A stretch of DNA of 64,000 bases, taken from positions 898,225,309 through 898,289,308 of the forward strand of contig CM066035.1 in the NCBI GenBank assembly GCA_033557465.1. The letters are read 5' to 3'. Source of the DNA: Ichthyophis bannanicus (lineage: Eukaryota > Chordata > Amphibia > Gymnophiona > Ichthyophiidae). The notes below the pieces were generated by a model. The model saw nothing but the letters and a program-made list of their open reading frames with translations, was not told where the DNA came from and made no database searches. How positions within the stretch are numbered: the first letter of the stretch is position 1; each line of letters begins with the position of its first letter. Position numbers and translations under genes: made by a program. Positions 21,871-31,868 of the stretch are shown in pieces.

Positions 21871-22344
21871 AGCAAGCTAACTGGTGAGTTTCTCTATATA
21901 GCAAGATTTCTTACATGGATGGGAAGAAGTTGGGGTGGGAAGGGAGAGAGGAATCTAACACCTCAGCAGTGCAGTGACTTCAAAGAGCTTGTCTTCCTCT
22001 TTGAACCAGAAGGTAGAGGGGAAAAAAAAGTAGCAGGAAAGCTTTACCTAAAAACAGAAAAATATTCTTCTACAATGGCTACAAAAATACACCAGCAGCC
22101 TAAGCAGCAAAAAAAAAAATTGTATCTAATAAAAATAAAAATAATAATAGCCCCCTTTCTTAAGAGAATTTGTGTGAAGAGCCATAGAATTGTCTTGCTT
22201 GAAGCAGAGACCTCTAGGAATGGACAAGAAGAATGTTAAATGGACACCTAAATACACCATTAAATGGGCAGATCTGAAAGTTAAGACCAGGAGCAACTAT
22301 GCTTCAGGGACTTCACCTCAGTCTTTGTCCAAATCACCATGTAT
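21871..22344. other. Unassigned sequence
   Basis: A-rich; no motif recognised in the open frames. Confidence 0.3.
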
Positions 22345-23330
22345 CCTGATAATTGAGCGAAATTTTGGATGTCACTGAACGTTGCCGGTATAGAGGCATG
22401 CGGATTCACCAAATATAGCAACCTATCATCTGCATATGCAGAGATTTTAAAACATTCCCTCCCCCCACCTCAATCTCCCGAATCCCAGGGTTCTCCCAGG
22501 TTGTTATAAGCAGTGGTTCCAAGGCTAGGAAAAATAGTAAGAGGCAGAAGGACACCCTTGTCATGTACCTCTATCCAACTTGAAGGGCTCAGTGACAGTG
22601 CTGTTACGGTGTTTTCCGCGTCTAACGAGAAAGCCATTGATGGTATCGGTAAAGTACTGGCAACCTCAACAATATGAGTATACAATTTGGTATTATCTGC
22701 TGCCACCCTTTCAAGTAGTTATTCCGATGCCCCTGGACAGCCGTCTTGCGAGAATTTTTAGATAAATCTTGCAATCACAGTTAATCAGAGAAATTGGTCT
22801 ATGATTTTGAAGCTGTAATGAGTCCTTGCCTAGCTTTTGTAAACGAGCCAGCAGCAGCAGATCCCTGACCCCAAAACTCAGAAGACAATTTCAGAAGTCC
22901 TGGTGAGAGCAGATTGCCAAAATATTGAAAAGAGCCCTGACCCGCTGGCAAGAGCTGGGATAGCTGTCAAAATTTCCTCAACATCTATAGGTATATATCA
23001 AGCCCCCTCAGAAAATCAGCATTCACTGCTGGACATGGAATGCCCTATAGGAAGCATCCAAGCTGATCTTCCATGGGCTTGACCTCCGAGCTATACGGCA
23101 GAGTGTAAGAGCCCCAAAAAGCCCTTCTGATCTCCTCCGTCCTCCTAACCCAGTTTGCGTCCAGCTAAATCACATGAATAGTAGTGCCTCTCCTTTGAGC
23201 CCTCAAATAATTAGCAGGAAGTCCACCCGCTTGCTTTCACCCCAAGTAATACTTAACATTCCTATTGAAAACCTCTTGTCCTGCCAGAGTATTGGCTAGT
23301 CTTGTCAAAAACGCCCATAAAACAAGAAGA
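22345..23330 (-). pseudogene. Tx1/L1-like LINE ORF2 remnant
   Basis: The minus strand gives, across several frames, WVRRTEEIRRAFWGSYTLPYSS, LQNHRPISLINCDCKIYLKILARRLS, MAFSLDAENTV (degenerate AFDRV motif), GTQGCPSASYYFSLAF-like and ISAYADDRLLYLV. These are the RT motifs of the L1/Tx1 group in correct order, including an intact YADD core, but with multiple stops and frameshifts. Confidence 0.75.
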
Positions 23331-23419
23331 TTATGTAAAACACAAACACAAATACTGCTCACAAAACAGTACATCCACCACAATGAAGGTATTTGTATAT
23401 AAATAACTCTCACCTGTCT

Positions 23420-23600
23420 ATTATAAAAATAGATGTAATAAGGATCATCAGATTGGAGCCATTCTTTTATATAGGTGACAACCCTTCACCCTAGCTCCCC
23501 ATATCATTCTTCTGTCTCAATGACAGTCTCTTCAATGGTTTTTATTTGTATTTGAAACTGTTTTAGTCAGAAAGCTTTTTTCCTTTTCAGTTTTTTTTCA
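23420..23600 (-). repeat. Inverted repeat arm, left
   Basis: Reverse complement resembles 24945-25150 (shared AGAATGATATGGGGAG-TAGG and TATAAAAGAATGG-CCAATCTGATG). Family unknown; one possibility is a Penelope-derived end. Confidence 0.6.
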
Positions 23601-23611
23601 CATATGTATAA

Positions 23612-24905
23612 ATATATATAGAAACATAGAAACATGATGACAGAAAAAGACCACATGGCCTATCTAGTCGGTCCTTTCATATCAACAACAGTCCACTTTT
23701 TACCTTTAGAGATCCTCTGTGTTGGTCCCATGCTTTTTTGAATTCAGTTACTGTCCTCATCTCTACCACCTCCACTGGGAGACTATTCCATGGATCCACT
23801 ACTCTTTCCGTAAAGAAATATTTCCGCATATCACTCCTGAATTTATCTCCCTTCACCCTCATCCCATGTCCCCTTGTAGCAGAACTTGCTTTCAATTGAA
23901 AGAGGCTCTCTCCCTGAACATTTATGCCACGGAGGTATTTAAACATCTCAATCATATCACCTCTATCCCGCCTTTCTTCTAAGGTGTACATATTAAGATC
24001 CTTAAGTCTGTCCTCATATGCTTTATAATGAAGCCCACTAATCATTTTAGTAGCCACCCTCTGCACCGACTCCATCCTGTTCACATCCTTTTGAAGGTGC
24101 AGACTCCAGAATTGCACACTATACTCCAAATGAGGTCGCACCAAAGACTTATACAGAGGCATTATCACCTCCTTTTTTCTGCTAGCCATTCCTCTCCGTA
24201 TGCACCCAAGCATCCTTCCAGCTTTTGCTCTCGCCTTTTCTACCTGTTTAGCTACTTTAAGATCATCAGACACAACCACGCCTAGGTCCCGCTCTTCTTT
24301 AGTGGACAAAAGTACTTCACCTCCTATACTGTATTGCTCCCTTGGATTGCTGCAGCCCAAATGCATGACCTTACATTTTTTAACATTAAATCCCAGCTGC
24401 CAAATTCTAGACCATTCTTCAAGCTTAGCTAGATCCCTCCTCATGTTATCTACACCTTCCTGGGTGTCTACTCTATTGCAGATTTTGGTATCATCCGCAA
24501 AGAGGCAAACCTTACCCGACAGCCCTTCCGCTATATCACTAACATAGATGTTAAAAAGAATCGGACCAAGGACAGATCCCTGGGGCACACCACTGGTAAC
24601 ATCCTTCTCCTCAGAGTGAGCTCCATTTACTTGTACTCTTTATCACCTCCCACACAACCAATTTCTAACCCAAGCAGTAACTTTAGGGTCCATCCCTAGG
24701 GTGCTCAGTTTATTTATAAGTCGCCTGTGAGGAACGGTGTCAAAGGCTTTACTGAAATCTAAATACACCACATCTAGGGCTCTCCCTCAGTCCAACTCCC
24801 TGGTCACCCAGTCAAAGAAATCAATCAGATTTGTCTGACAAGACCTGCCTCTGGTGACTCCATGCTGCCTCGGATCCTGTAATCCTGTAATAAATACTTC
24901 CTTCA
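23612..24905 (-). mobile_element. CR1 LINE, young, 5'-truncated
   Basis: 3' end at ~23612 (CATAGAAACATGATGACAGA on the plus strand, the complement of the CATGTTTCTATG terminus). Truncated in the RT at about 24905. Located between the arms of an inverted repeat. Confidence 0.9.
23677..24588 (-). CDS. CR1 ORF2, RT motifs to C terminus (open, 303 codons)
   Basis: Continuous frame beginning PQGSVLGPILFNIYVSDI (RT palm motif B'), then the catalytic LFADDTKICN, WQLGFNVKKCKVMHLG, SDDLKVAKQVEKARAKAGRM and the CR1 C-terminal region ending VEMRTVTEFKKAWDQHRGSL. Sequence upstream to 24905 continues RT motifs (YLDFSKAFDTVPH-like) but in a frame broken near 24640. A truncated, non-functional copy with few mutations, so recently inserted. 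The ATG-less start is a frame boundary, not a true start. Confidence 0.9.
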   Translation of the reverse strand: MPQGSVLGPILFNIYVSDIAEGLSGKVCLFADDTKICNRVDTQEGVDNMRRDLAKLEEWSRIWQLGFNVKKCKVMHLGCSNPREQYSIGGEVLLSTKEERDLGVVVSDDLKVAKQVEKARAKAGRMLGCIRRGMASRKKEVIMPLYKSLVRPHLEYSVQFWSLHLQKDVNRMESVQRVATKMISGLHYKAYEDRLKDLNMYTLEERRDRGDMIEMFKYLRGINVQGESLFQLKASSATRGHGMRVKGDKFRSDMRKYFFTERVVDPWNSLPVEVVEMRTVTEFKKAWDQHRGSLKVKSGLLLI

Positions 24906-24944
24906 CCACGGACAATACACCAAAATGCTATCATAGTGAATGAA

Positions 24945-25150
24945 GTCACATATATATACAGATAGATATATATATACATGGAAAAAAACCTGAAAAAGAA
25001 GGAAACAAGCAAGTTTTCTGAATAAAAGACTTTTCAAAAACAGAAACCTTTATAGAGCCTGTTATTAGGACTGATGAATGATATGGGGAGTTAGGATGAA
25101 AGTCTTCTATAAAAGAATGGAACCAATCTGATGCTCTTAACCATTAAATG
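24945..25150 (+). repeat. Inverted repeat arm, right
   Basis: Counterpart of 23420-23600 on the opposite strand, with the CR1 insertion in the middle of the pair. Confidence 0.6.
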
Positions 25151-25164
25151 AGAGTCAGAAGCTA

Positions 25165-26100
25165 CAACAATGTCTTACATATGGGACATGGAACGTACGA
25201 AGCTTGAACTAAGGGAAGTTGGAGGTGGTCAAGAATGAAATGGAACGTGTACAACTCGATCTGTTGGGTGTCAGCGAACTGAAATGGACTGGCGTCGGGC
25301 ACTTTGCATCTGATGATCACATGGTCTACTATGCTGGAAATGAAAGACAAAGAAGAACTGGTGTTGCATTTATAATTTATTTTATTTATTTGTTTACATT
25401 CTCTTATATACCGCGCTATTCTGCATCAGTGCGGTTTACATTGAACAAACTGAAATTACATTGAACAGGGCATTATAACTTGGAGATAACTATTTTACAG
25501 GGAACATGGGCTATGGAGGGTTAAGTGGCTTGCCCAAGACCACAAGGAGCACCTGTGGGACTAGAAACCCCAGTCCTTCCGGCCCAAGGTTGCTGTCCTT
25601 TAGTGGGATTTGAACCCCCGACCTTCCGGCCTGAAGTACCTTGCCCCAACCACTAGGCTACTCCTCCACTCCACATAATCAACAAGAAACTTGCAAGAAC
25701 TCTAATGAAATACAATGCAATCAGCAAATGTTTAATTTCTATTCATCTATGAGGAATGCCCATCAACACAACTATAATTCATGTATATGCCCCAATAATA
25801 GCTGCAGAAGAGGATGAAGTTGATGAGTTCTATGAACAAGTACAAGCTGAAATTGACAGAACATGCAAACAGGATATCCTGATAGTCATTGGTGTCTGGA
25901 ACACAAAAGTTGGCAACAAAGAAGGCGGCAAAGTGGTTGGAAAATATGGACGTGGCAGCAGAAATGAAGCTGGAGAGAGACTGATAGAATTCTGCAAGAC
26001 CAACCATCTATTCATCTCAAATACCTTCTTCCAGCAACACAAGCAGCAACTGTACACATGGACTTCACCCAATGGATTACACAAAAATCAAATTGACTAA
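25165..26100 (+). pseudogene. RTE AP-endonuclease domain, interrupted by SINE
   Basis: Reads KLEVVKNEMERVQLDLLGVS then ELKWTGVGHFASDDHMVYY and RRTGVAF, where the SINE interrupts, resuming as IINKKLA, then ITTIIHVYAPIIAAEEDEV-like, QDILIVIGVWNTKVGNKEGG (the GDWNAKVG motif with D changed to V), RLIEFCKTNHLFISNTFFQQ and YTWTSPNGLHKNQID followed by a stop. RTE/BovB-type endonucleases carry the same series of motifs. Confidence 0.9.
25371..25672 (-). mobile_element. SINE S1, full length, in the RTE endonuclease
   Basis: On the minus strand: head GGAGTGGAGGAGTAGCCTAG (A box) … GGGGGTTCAAATCCCACTA (B box), body GGCAAGCCACTTAACCCTCC, L2-type 3' end with GCGGTATATAAGAG and an AAATA-type tail. Flanked by ATAAT on both sides, a possible short target duplication. 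Confidence 0.9.
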
Positions 26101-26628
26101 ATCTGTGAAAGTCAATGATGGAAAAGCTCTATAACATCAACAAAAGCAAAACCTGGAGCTGACTGTGGTACAGAACACCAACTACTAGTATGCAAACTCA
26201 AGGTAAAGTTGAAAAAGAGCAAGCCACTCATGAATGTAGCAAAATATGACATTGAGAATATACCACCGGAATTTAAAGACTACTTGGGAAATCGATTTGC
26301 TGCTTTAGATACAAATGACAGAGTTCCAGAAGAGTTATGGGATGATATCAAGAAGGTTGCATTGGAAGAAAGTGAGGTCCTTACAAAAGGTAAAAAAACA
26401 AAAATGGCCAAAATGGATGACCGAAGAAACTCAGAAAATTGCCCAAAAATGCAGAGAAGCCAAAGTCAGAGGAGAAAGAGAAACAATCACAGAACTCAAT
26501 GGAGATTTCCTACGTGTAGCAAGACAAGACAAGGAGAAATATTACGATGACACATGCAAGGCAATACAATCAGAAACTATTAGAGGAAGAACAAGATCGG
26601 CTTTCCTAGAGCTATGAGAATTAAAGAA
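26063..26628 (+). repeat. 566-bp direct repeat, left copy
   Basis: RTE linker sequence from CTTCACCCAATGGATTACAC to AGAATTAAAGAA. Appears identical to 30114-30679 (constant offset 4051). It encodes the same 113- and 100-codon frames in both copies. It abuts the Penelope element on the latter's 5' side. Confidence 0.95.
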
Positions 26629-28023
26629 TTTTTAGTCACTATGGATGTTGAATCTCTTTATACCAATGTCCCACAGGCAGAGGCTCTTCTCATTCTTGAA
26701 CAATATTTATCTACAAGACTCTCTAATAGACGGATTCCAACATATTTTCTGATGGAATTAGCTAGGATTGCTCTTTGCAATAACTTTTTTTGCTTTAGAG
26801 AATTGTTTTACCAGCAGGTCAAGGGAGTGGCCATGGGTTCCTCCATGGCCCCCAATATCGCCAATCTCTATGTTTTTGAGTTTGAGGAGAGATTTATTAA
26901 AGATAACCCATATAAAGAGAACATTATATTATGGGTACGTTACATAGATGATGTTTTTATTTTATGGAAAGGGTCTGAAGAGGTTCTATCTCAATTTAAT
27001 GGGTGGGTAAATGGGTTAGATACTAATTTGAGATTCCAGCTCACTTATGATTTTTTATGCATTCCGTATTTGGACCTTCTAATCCGAATTGAGGATCATC
27101 GTTTGACCACATCTCTTTACAGAAAACCCACGGATCGCAATACACTTCTTCACTTTGACAGCTTTCATAATCCGGCTCTTAAAAGAAATCTACCTGTAGG
27201 ACAATTTCTTCGTGCGAAACGGATATGCACCAATAACAAGGATTTTGAACTCCATGCTCAGGCTATGGAGAATAGGTTCCACAATAGGAAGTATCCTCAC
27301 AAGTACGTTTCGGAAGCCTACACTAGGGCAAGGATGTCTGAACGTGAAGATTTGCTCCTCTCCAAACAAAGGAAAGACAATGTAGGGATGGTTTGTCCGT
27401 TGTTATATACTACTCTTTCTCGTGATATTGTCAACGTTTTAAAGAAAGAGTGGCATTTGATTCAATCGCTGGAAGGATTTGAGGATGTTAGACTCACGAT
27501 AGCGCACAAACGTAATGTTAATCTCAAGAATCTTTTGGTTCCCTCAGCTCTGACAGAACAGCAATTCGCTCCTAGGGTCAGAGGTCACTACCAGTGTGGC
27601 CGTTGCTCGGTTTGTGTACACGCTTTATCCATCAAAGAATTCATACACCCCTGCTCTCAAAGGAAATTTGTACTTAGTGATTTCTCTAACTGTGAGACTT
27701 CTCATGTCATTTATGTGATTGTATGTCCATGTCAGAAACTCTATGTAGGTAAGACCTTACGCAGTGTACGTACTAGGATTATAGAACATAGGAGTGCAAT
27801 CAGGAGGAGCAACATAGAGAAACCTTTGGTAGAGCATTGGATACAATCAGCGCATAAGATTTCAGATATTAAATTCTTTGTTATCAAAAAGGTGAAGGTT
27901 AACTGGAGAGGTGGTGACATTAATAGAACAATTTTACAACTGGAGCAGAGATACATTTTTATGTTGAACTCGATGATACCAAATGGGCTCAATTTAGAAC
28001 AAGACTTTTCCATTTTTTTATGA
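26614..28023 (+). CDS. Penelope reverse transcriptase with GIY-YIG endonuclease (N-terminally truncated)
   Basis: 469 codons. The first five (MRIKE) come from the RTE target; PLE sequence starts at residue 6. RT motifs: TMDVESLYTNVPQ (residues 9-21, motif A with the first catalytic Asp), VAMGSSMAPNIANLYVFEFE (72-91), and the catalytic RYIDDVFILW (109-118). A cysteine-rich linker HYQCGRCSVCVHA follows around residue 327. The GIY-YIG nuclease spans about 364-450 with IYVIVCPCQKLYVGKTLRSV, R and EH residues. RT copies the transcript and the nuclease nicks the target. The N-terminal part of the RT is missing, so the copy is dead on arrival, yet the remaining frame has no stops. Confidence 0.95.
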   Translation: MRIKEFLVTMDVESLYTNVPQAEALLILEQYLSTRLSNRRIPTYFLMELARIALCNNFFCFRELFYQQVKGVAMGSSMAPNIANLYVFEFEERFIKDNPYKENIILWVRYIDDVFILWKGSEEVLSQFNGWVNGLDTNLRFQLTYDFLCIPYLDLLIRIEDHRLTTSLYRKPTDRNTLLHFDSFHNPALKRNLPVGQFLRAKRICTNNKDFELHAQAMENRFHNRKYPHKYVSEAYTRARMSEREDLLLSKQRKDNVGMVCPLLYTTLSRDIVNVLKKEWHLIQSLEGFEDVRLTIAHKRNVNLKNLLVPSALTEQQFAPRVRGHYQCGRCSVCVHALSIKEFIHPCSQRKFVLSDFSNCETSHVIYVIVCPCQKLYVGKTLRSVRTRIIEHRSAIRRSNIEKPLVEHWIQSAHKISDIKFFVIKKVKVNWRGGDINRTILQLEQRYIFMLNSMIPNGLNLEQDFSIFL

Positions 28024-28199
28024 TGGTTAATGGTTTTTGCATCAATCCATGGTGGTCTGTGGTAGTTACTTAGAGATGTACATCTTTTTCGGTTCGGCCA
28101 TGTGCAAAGGATTGTTTTTGTTGTATGAATAATATTTCTTCTCCCCCTTCTTTTATGCAGTAATATTTTGTGACTACTTCGATGACATACATATAATTA

Positions 28200-28509
28200 T
28201 ATATTCAATTAAATTTTTATTTGTTTTTACATATATATATATATATTATTTATTTATACATATTATTTATTATTTTTAATGTTTTAAGGACTTAATTTTT
28301 ATGTCTTCTTTTTTATATGTTTAGATGAGGTTATCTCATATTTTGATGTTCCATTTTTATTAATTAATTCATATTCATTATAGTTTATATATATATTTTT
28401 TGAATGTATTTTTATTATACACATTTAATATGGTTGATTATGCTTTTTTATATATATATATTTATATTTTTTTATATATATATTTATTTTTTTATATTTA
28501 TTTATCCCC

Positions 28510-28550
<41 letters not shown>

Positions 28551-28560
28551 TATCTTGTTA
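28200..28560. repeat. (TA)n / AT-rich low-complexity DNA in the PLE 3' UTR
   Basis: Several TA runs (about 28230-28247, 28450-28462, 28478-28486, 28515-28541). Open frames here are low-complexity Ile/Tyr/Phe and not genes. Confidence 0.9.
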
Positions 28561-28734
28561 CATGTCTATTTATATTTATTGATTGTATAATTGTGTTTGG
28601 TACCAAAGTAGTAACAATTTTTATATTTGATTTTGTCATATTATTGGTTTTATGCTTTTCTAGGAATCTGTATTATGCATGGTTTTGTTATAGTTTTCAT
28701 ATGGTACAGCAGAGGTACAAATTCTTCCCCCCCC

Positions 28735-28890
28735 CCTTTTTTTGTTATAATTTAACATGCTTTAGCAGTGGCTTAGGCCCCTTTTTTCCCCCTTTCCTTT
28801 TCCCCTCCTTCCCCCCTCCCCCCTTCCCCCCCTTCCTCCTCCCCCCTCCCCCCACCCCCTCCCCCCTTCCCCCCTCCCCCCCTCCCTCCC
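28735..28890. repeat. Pyrimidine tract of the PLE 3' UTR
   Basis: About 155 nt almost purely C and T on the plus (sense) strand. A similar tract follows the PLE stop codon in the copy at 57.3 kb and, inverted, in the one at 37.9 kb. Confidence 0.85.
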
Positions 28891-29029
28891 TTTAGGATGT
28901 CTCATTGATCCAGTAGTGTTTAAATGGTTTTTACTAGCGGTGACTTCTTTTAATTTTCCCGTTTTTTGATTCCTCTTTGATTCAGGTACATGGTTTAGTA
29001 GATGCACACCTGCTTTTATATTCATTGTC

Positions 29030-29300
29030 TAATTTCGCTGTTTGAAGTTTGGTTTGTAAGCCGTGGTTCGGCGTTTGCTTTGTCCTTTATTTCTGACGTC
29101 ATTCTTGGGCGCCGGTTGAGACTGCAGCTGCGCATGCGTCGGCGTTATTTAGAGAAATCTTTCCAGCACTGCACTACTTTGGCGTGTTTCATGCCATTTG
29201 ATGGAATAACGAATTTGCTACGAATTTAAAACGTTTTTTGCGCGGCGCTTTGTGCAGCTTAGTGAGCCCGGTAAAAGTAAGTAGGTTTCAAGATTTTTTA
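29030..29300 (+). promoter_or_regulatory. GC-rich promoter-like block in the PLE LTR-like region
   Basis: CpG-containing island (GACGTCATTCTTGGGCGCCG, GCTGCGCATGCGTCGGCG) within AT-rich DNA, followed at about 29273 by GGTAAAAGTAAGTAGG, which includes a consensus-like 5' splice site. In the reverse PLE at 37.4 kb the corresponding place reads GAGAAGGTAAGAG. PLE LTR-like regions are known to contain promoters and introns; activity here is inferred. Confidence 0.45.
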
Positions 29301-29967
29301 TTTGGTTTTTAGTTGGTCTGTTACACTGGTTTGTTACATTGGTAATGGTGACCTTTGATTTTCAATACAGTTGCAAAGAGGAAATCTCTACAGCGTTAAC
29401 CAATAAGGTATCATTTAATGAACTTTTGGAGTTAGTTGTCATCACAATGGGATGGTTATTTTTTAATTTAGAGCACCTTTTGGCACATATTACAAAAGGT
29501 TTCTATTTTATTAAGTTACTCTTGTTGAGTGTCAACACTTTTATATTGATACATGTGTGGTCCCCTTCTCTTCTTCTCTTCTTCTTTTGGTTCACGGTCA
29601 ATGTACCTGTTTGACTTACTTCTTTTTTGGCCCTTGCTTCAGTCACTCTAACCCCCCCTTTTTGGCATTATTATATAAATGTTTATTTATATAGTGATTT
29701 ATTTATTATGATTTTAATTATTGTTATTTCTTATGGTACGTTGTATTATGCATTTTTTGCCCTTGTCTTCGTTTTTATTTTTATTTGTATCTTTATTTAT
29801 ATAGCGTTCCAACCCAGTTTTGATATTACTGTATAAATATATTTTATATAGTAAGTGATTTATTATGATTTTAATTATTCCTCTCTTTTTTAATATATGT
29901 TTTAATATATGTTTTATTATATTTTATACATATATGAGTGTAATAATTGAATGTTTCTGTTTCTAGT

Positions 29968-30025
29968 TGCCCTATACCCCTGATGAAGTTTTGTTAAACG
30001 AAACACGGCCTGTGTCGGGTGGGCA
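29968..30025 (+). ncRNA. Hammerhead ribozyme motif in the PLE
   Basis: All conserved parts are in order: stem I 5' strand TGCCC…CCC, core CTGATGA (29980-29986), stem II GTTT-TGTT-AAAC (29988-29999, with one unpaired A before it), core GAAA (30000-30003), short stem III CAC-GGCCT-GTG (30004-30014), TC (30015-30016, predicted cleavage after C), then stem I 3' strand GGG…GGGCA. Small hammerheads of this design are known from Penelope-like elements. Presumably self-cleaves the transcript. Core is perfect, unlike the decayed versions at 16.17 and 36.45 kb. Confidence 0.8.
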
Positions 30026-30113
30026 CCAACTATTGGTTTGTGAATAAAATGCCTCTTTTCAATATTATATGATTGTTTTGTTCTATCCTTGGACACATCA
30101 TGTTCTTCTACTG

Positions 30114-30679
30114 CTTCACCCAATGGATTACACAAAAATCAAATTGACTAAATCTGTGAAAGTCAATGATGGAAAAGCTCTATAACATCAACAAAAGCAA
30201 AACCTGGAGCTGACTGTGGTACAGAACACCAACTACTAGTATGCAAACTCAAGGTAAAGTTGAAAAAGAGCAAGCCACTCATGAATGTAGCAAAATATGA
30301 CATTGAGAATATACCACCGGAATTTAAAGACTACTTGGGAAATCGATTTGCTGCTTTAGATACAAATGACAGAGTTCCAGAAGAGTTATGGGATGATATC
30401 AAGAAGGTTGCATTGGAAGAAAGTGAGGTCCTTACAAAAGGTAAAAAAACAAAAATGGCCAAAATGGATGACCGAAGAAACTCAGAAAATTGCCCAAAAA
30501 TGCAGAGAAGCCAAAGTCAGAGGAGAAAGAGAAACAATCACAGAACTCAATGGAGATTTCCTACGTGTAGCAAGACAAGACAAGGAGAAATATTACGATG
30601 ACACATGCAAGGCAATACAATCAGAAACTATTAGAGGAAGAACAAGATCGGCTTTCCTAGAGCTATGAGAATTAAAGAA
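30114..30679 (+). repeat. 566-bp direct repeat, right copy
   Basis: Second copy of 26063-26628, directly after the 3' end of the PLE. RTE coding sequence then continues normally as KRFQLQIG-like linker, so this copy is contiguous with the RTE 3' half and the left copy with the 5' half. Confidence 0.95.
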
Positions 30680-31700
30680 AAGATTCCAACTTCAAATTGG
30701 AATGCCATAAGATGCTCAAGGAACCATGTTGAATTATGCTGAGAAGATCAAGAAAAGATGGAAAGAATATACAGAGTCATTACCATACCGATCAAGTGGA
30801 CCAACAGCCGTTTCAACCTGTACCTTATATTCAGGAACCATTGATGATGAAAGAAGATGTTGAAGCAGCATTGAAAGACTTGCCAAAGAACAAAGCACTG
30901 GGCATTGATGGCATTCCCATTGAATATTATATCAATCAGATGCAGCTTTTACCATACTTTCAAGGTTCTTCCAGAAGATTTGAAGACAACATCATAGCCA
31001 ACTGACTGTAAATGATCTGTGTTTTTACCAGTACTAAAGAAAGGGGATCCAACTGACTGAGGAAATTATCACACCATCACTCTGGTACCACATGTCAGCA
31101 AGATTCTACTCAAGATTATTCAGCAGAGACTATAACAATACCTGGAATGAGAACTGCCTGAAGTGTAAACAGGGTTCAGGAAAGGGTGAGGAATGAGAGA
31201 CATCATCGCGGATGTGAGATGGATCCTTGAAAAGAGTAAAGAATACCAAAAGGATATCTACATGTGTTTATTGACTATAGCAAGACTTTTGACTGTGTAA
31301 ACCATGAGAAACTCTGGGCCACATTAAGAAGCATGAACACCTGATAATTCTCTTGCACAACTTTTACATTAATCAAGAAGTAACAGTTTGAACGGAGCAA
31401 GGAGAAACAGAATGGTTTAAAATCAGCAAAGGTGTATAACAAGACTGCATACTTTCCCCCTACCTGTTTAGTTTATATGCAGAACAAATCATCAGTGAAG
31501 CAGGACTGTATGAAGACAACAGAGGTATGAAGATTGGTGGAAGACTCATCAACAACCTTCACTATGCTAATGATACCACATTACTGGATGAAAGTGAAGA
31601 CTATCTGAAACATTTGCTTCTCAAGATCAAGGTGCATAGTCTTAAAATGGGCCTGCACCTTAAAGTAAAGAAGACAAAGATCCTGATACTGGCTGGAATT
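30680..31700 (+). pseudogene. RTE reverse transcriptase remnant
   Basis: Pieces in order: KEDVEAALKDLPKNKALGID-GIPIEYY (start of RT), VLKKGDPTD-NYHTITLVPHVSKILLKII, TGFRKG-GMRDIIADVRWILEKSKEYQKD, degenerate FDCVNHEKLW, NNLHYANDTTLLDESEDYLK (the YADD core changed to YAND, so the second-last catalytic residue is lost), LKVKKTKILI. Multiple stops and frameshifts. Confidence 0.85.
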
Positions 31701-31868
31701 TTTTCTTTAACTCTCATAGCTTTAGAAAAGCCGATCTTGTTCTTCCTCTAATAGTTTCTGCTTCTCTTTCCTTGCATGCATCATTGAAGTACTTCTCCTT
31801 GTCTTGTCTTGCTGCACATTGGATATCTCTGAGTTCTACGATTGCCTCTCTTTCTCCTCTCCTTTAAA
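31701..31868 (-). mobile_element. Second RTE fragment, opposite strand
   Basis: The reverse complement contains GCAGAAACTATTAGAGGAAG and GAACAAGATCGGCTTTTCTA, matching 26560-26628, but with differences across the rest, and the same segment is also present in forward orientation just upstream. It is therefore a separate diverged copy rather than an inversion of the first. Confidence 0.8.

Larger units (their letters stand above)
26629..30113 (+). mobile_element. Penelope-like element (PLE), 5'-truncated, young
   Basis: 3485 bp inserted in the RTE. It starts inside the RT, contains an open RT/GIY-YIG ORF, a 3' UTR with a long pyrimidine tract (28735-28890) and TA repeats, then an LTR-like region with a GC-rich segment and a hammerhead ribozyme motif near its end. 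Flanked by the 566-bp direct repeat of target DNA. Confidence 0.9.
25165..31700 (+). mobile_element. RTE-clade LINE, decayed, with nested SINE and Penelope element
   Basis: RTE pieces are 25165-25370, 25673-26628 and 30114-31700, interrupted by a SINE and by a 3.5-kb Penelope-like element. 26063-26628 is repeated as 30114-30679. Order is AP endonuclease, linker, RT, as expected for RTE/BovB-type elements. Many stop codons outside the linker. Confidence 0.85.

Noticed and set aside
26209..26617. 113- and 100-codon frames as small genes (also at 30260-30668)
   Set aside because: Both are the two overlapping frames of the RTE linker; only the frame containing WMTEETQKIAQKCREAKVRG is RTE-like.
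28400..28895. 163-codon and 60-codon frames with apparent membrane-like composition
   Set aside because: Ile/Tyr/Phe repeats come from (TA)n and T-rich DNA; not a real hydrophobic protein.
31701..31868. Twin-priming inversion of the RTE LINE
   Set aside because: The inverted segment duplicates sequence already present in forward orientation and differs from it, so it is a separate copy.
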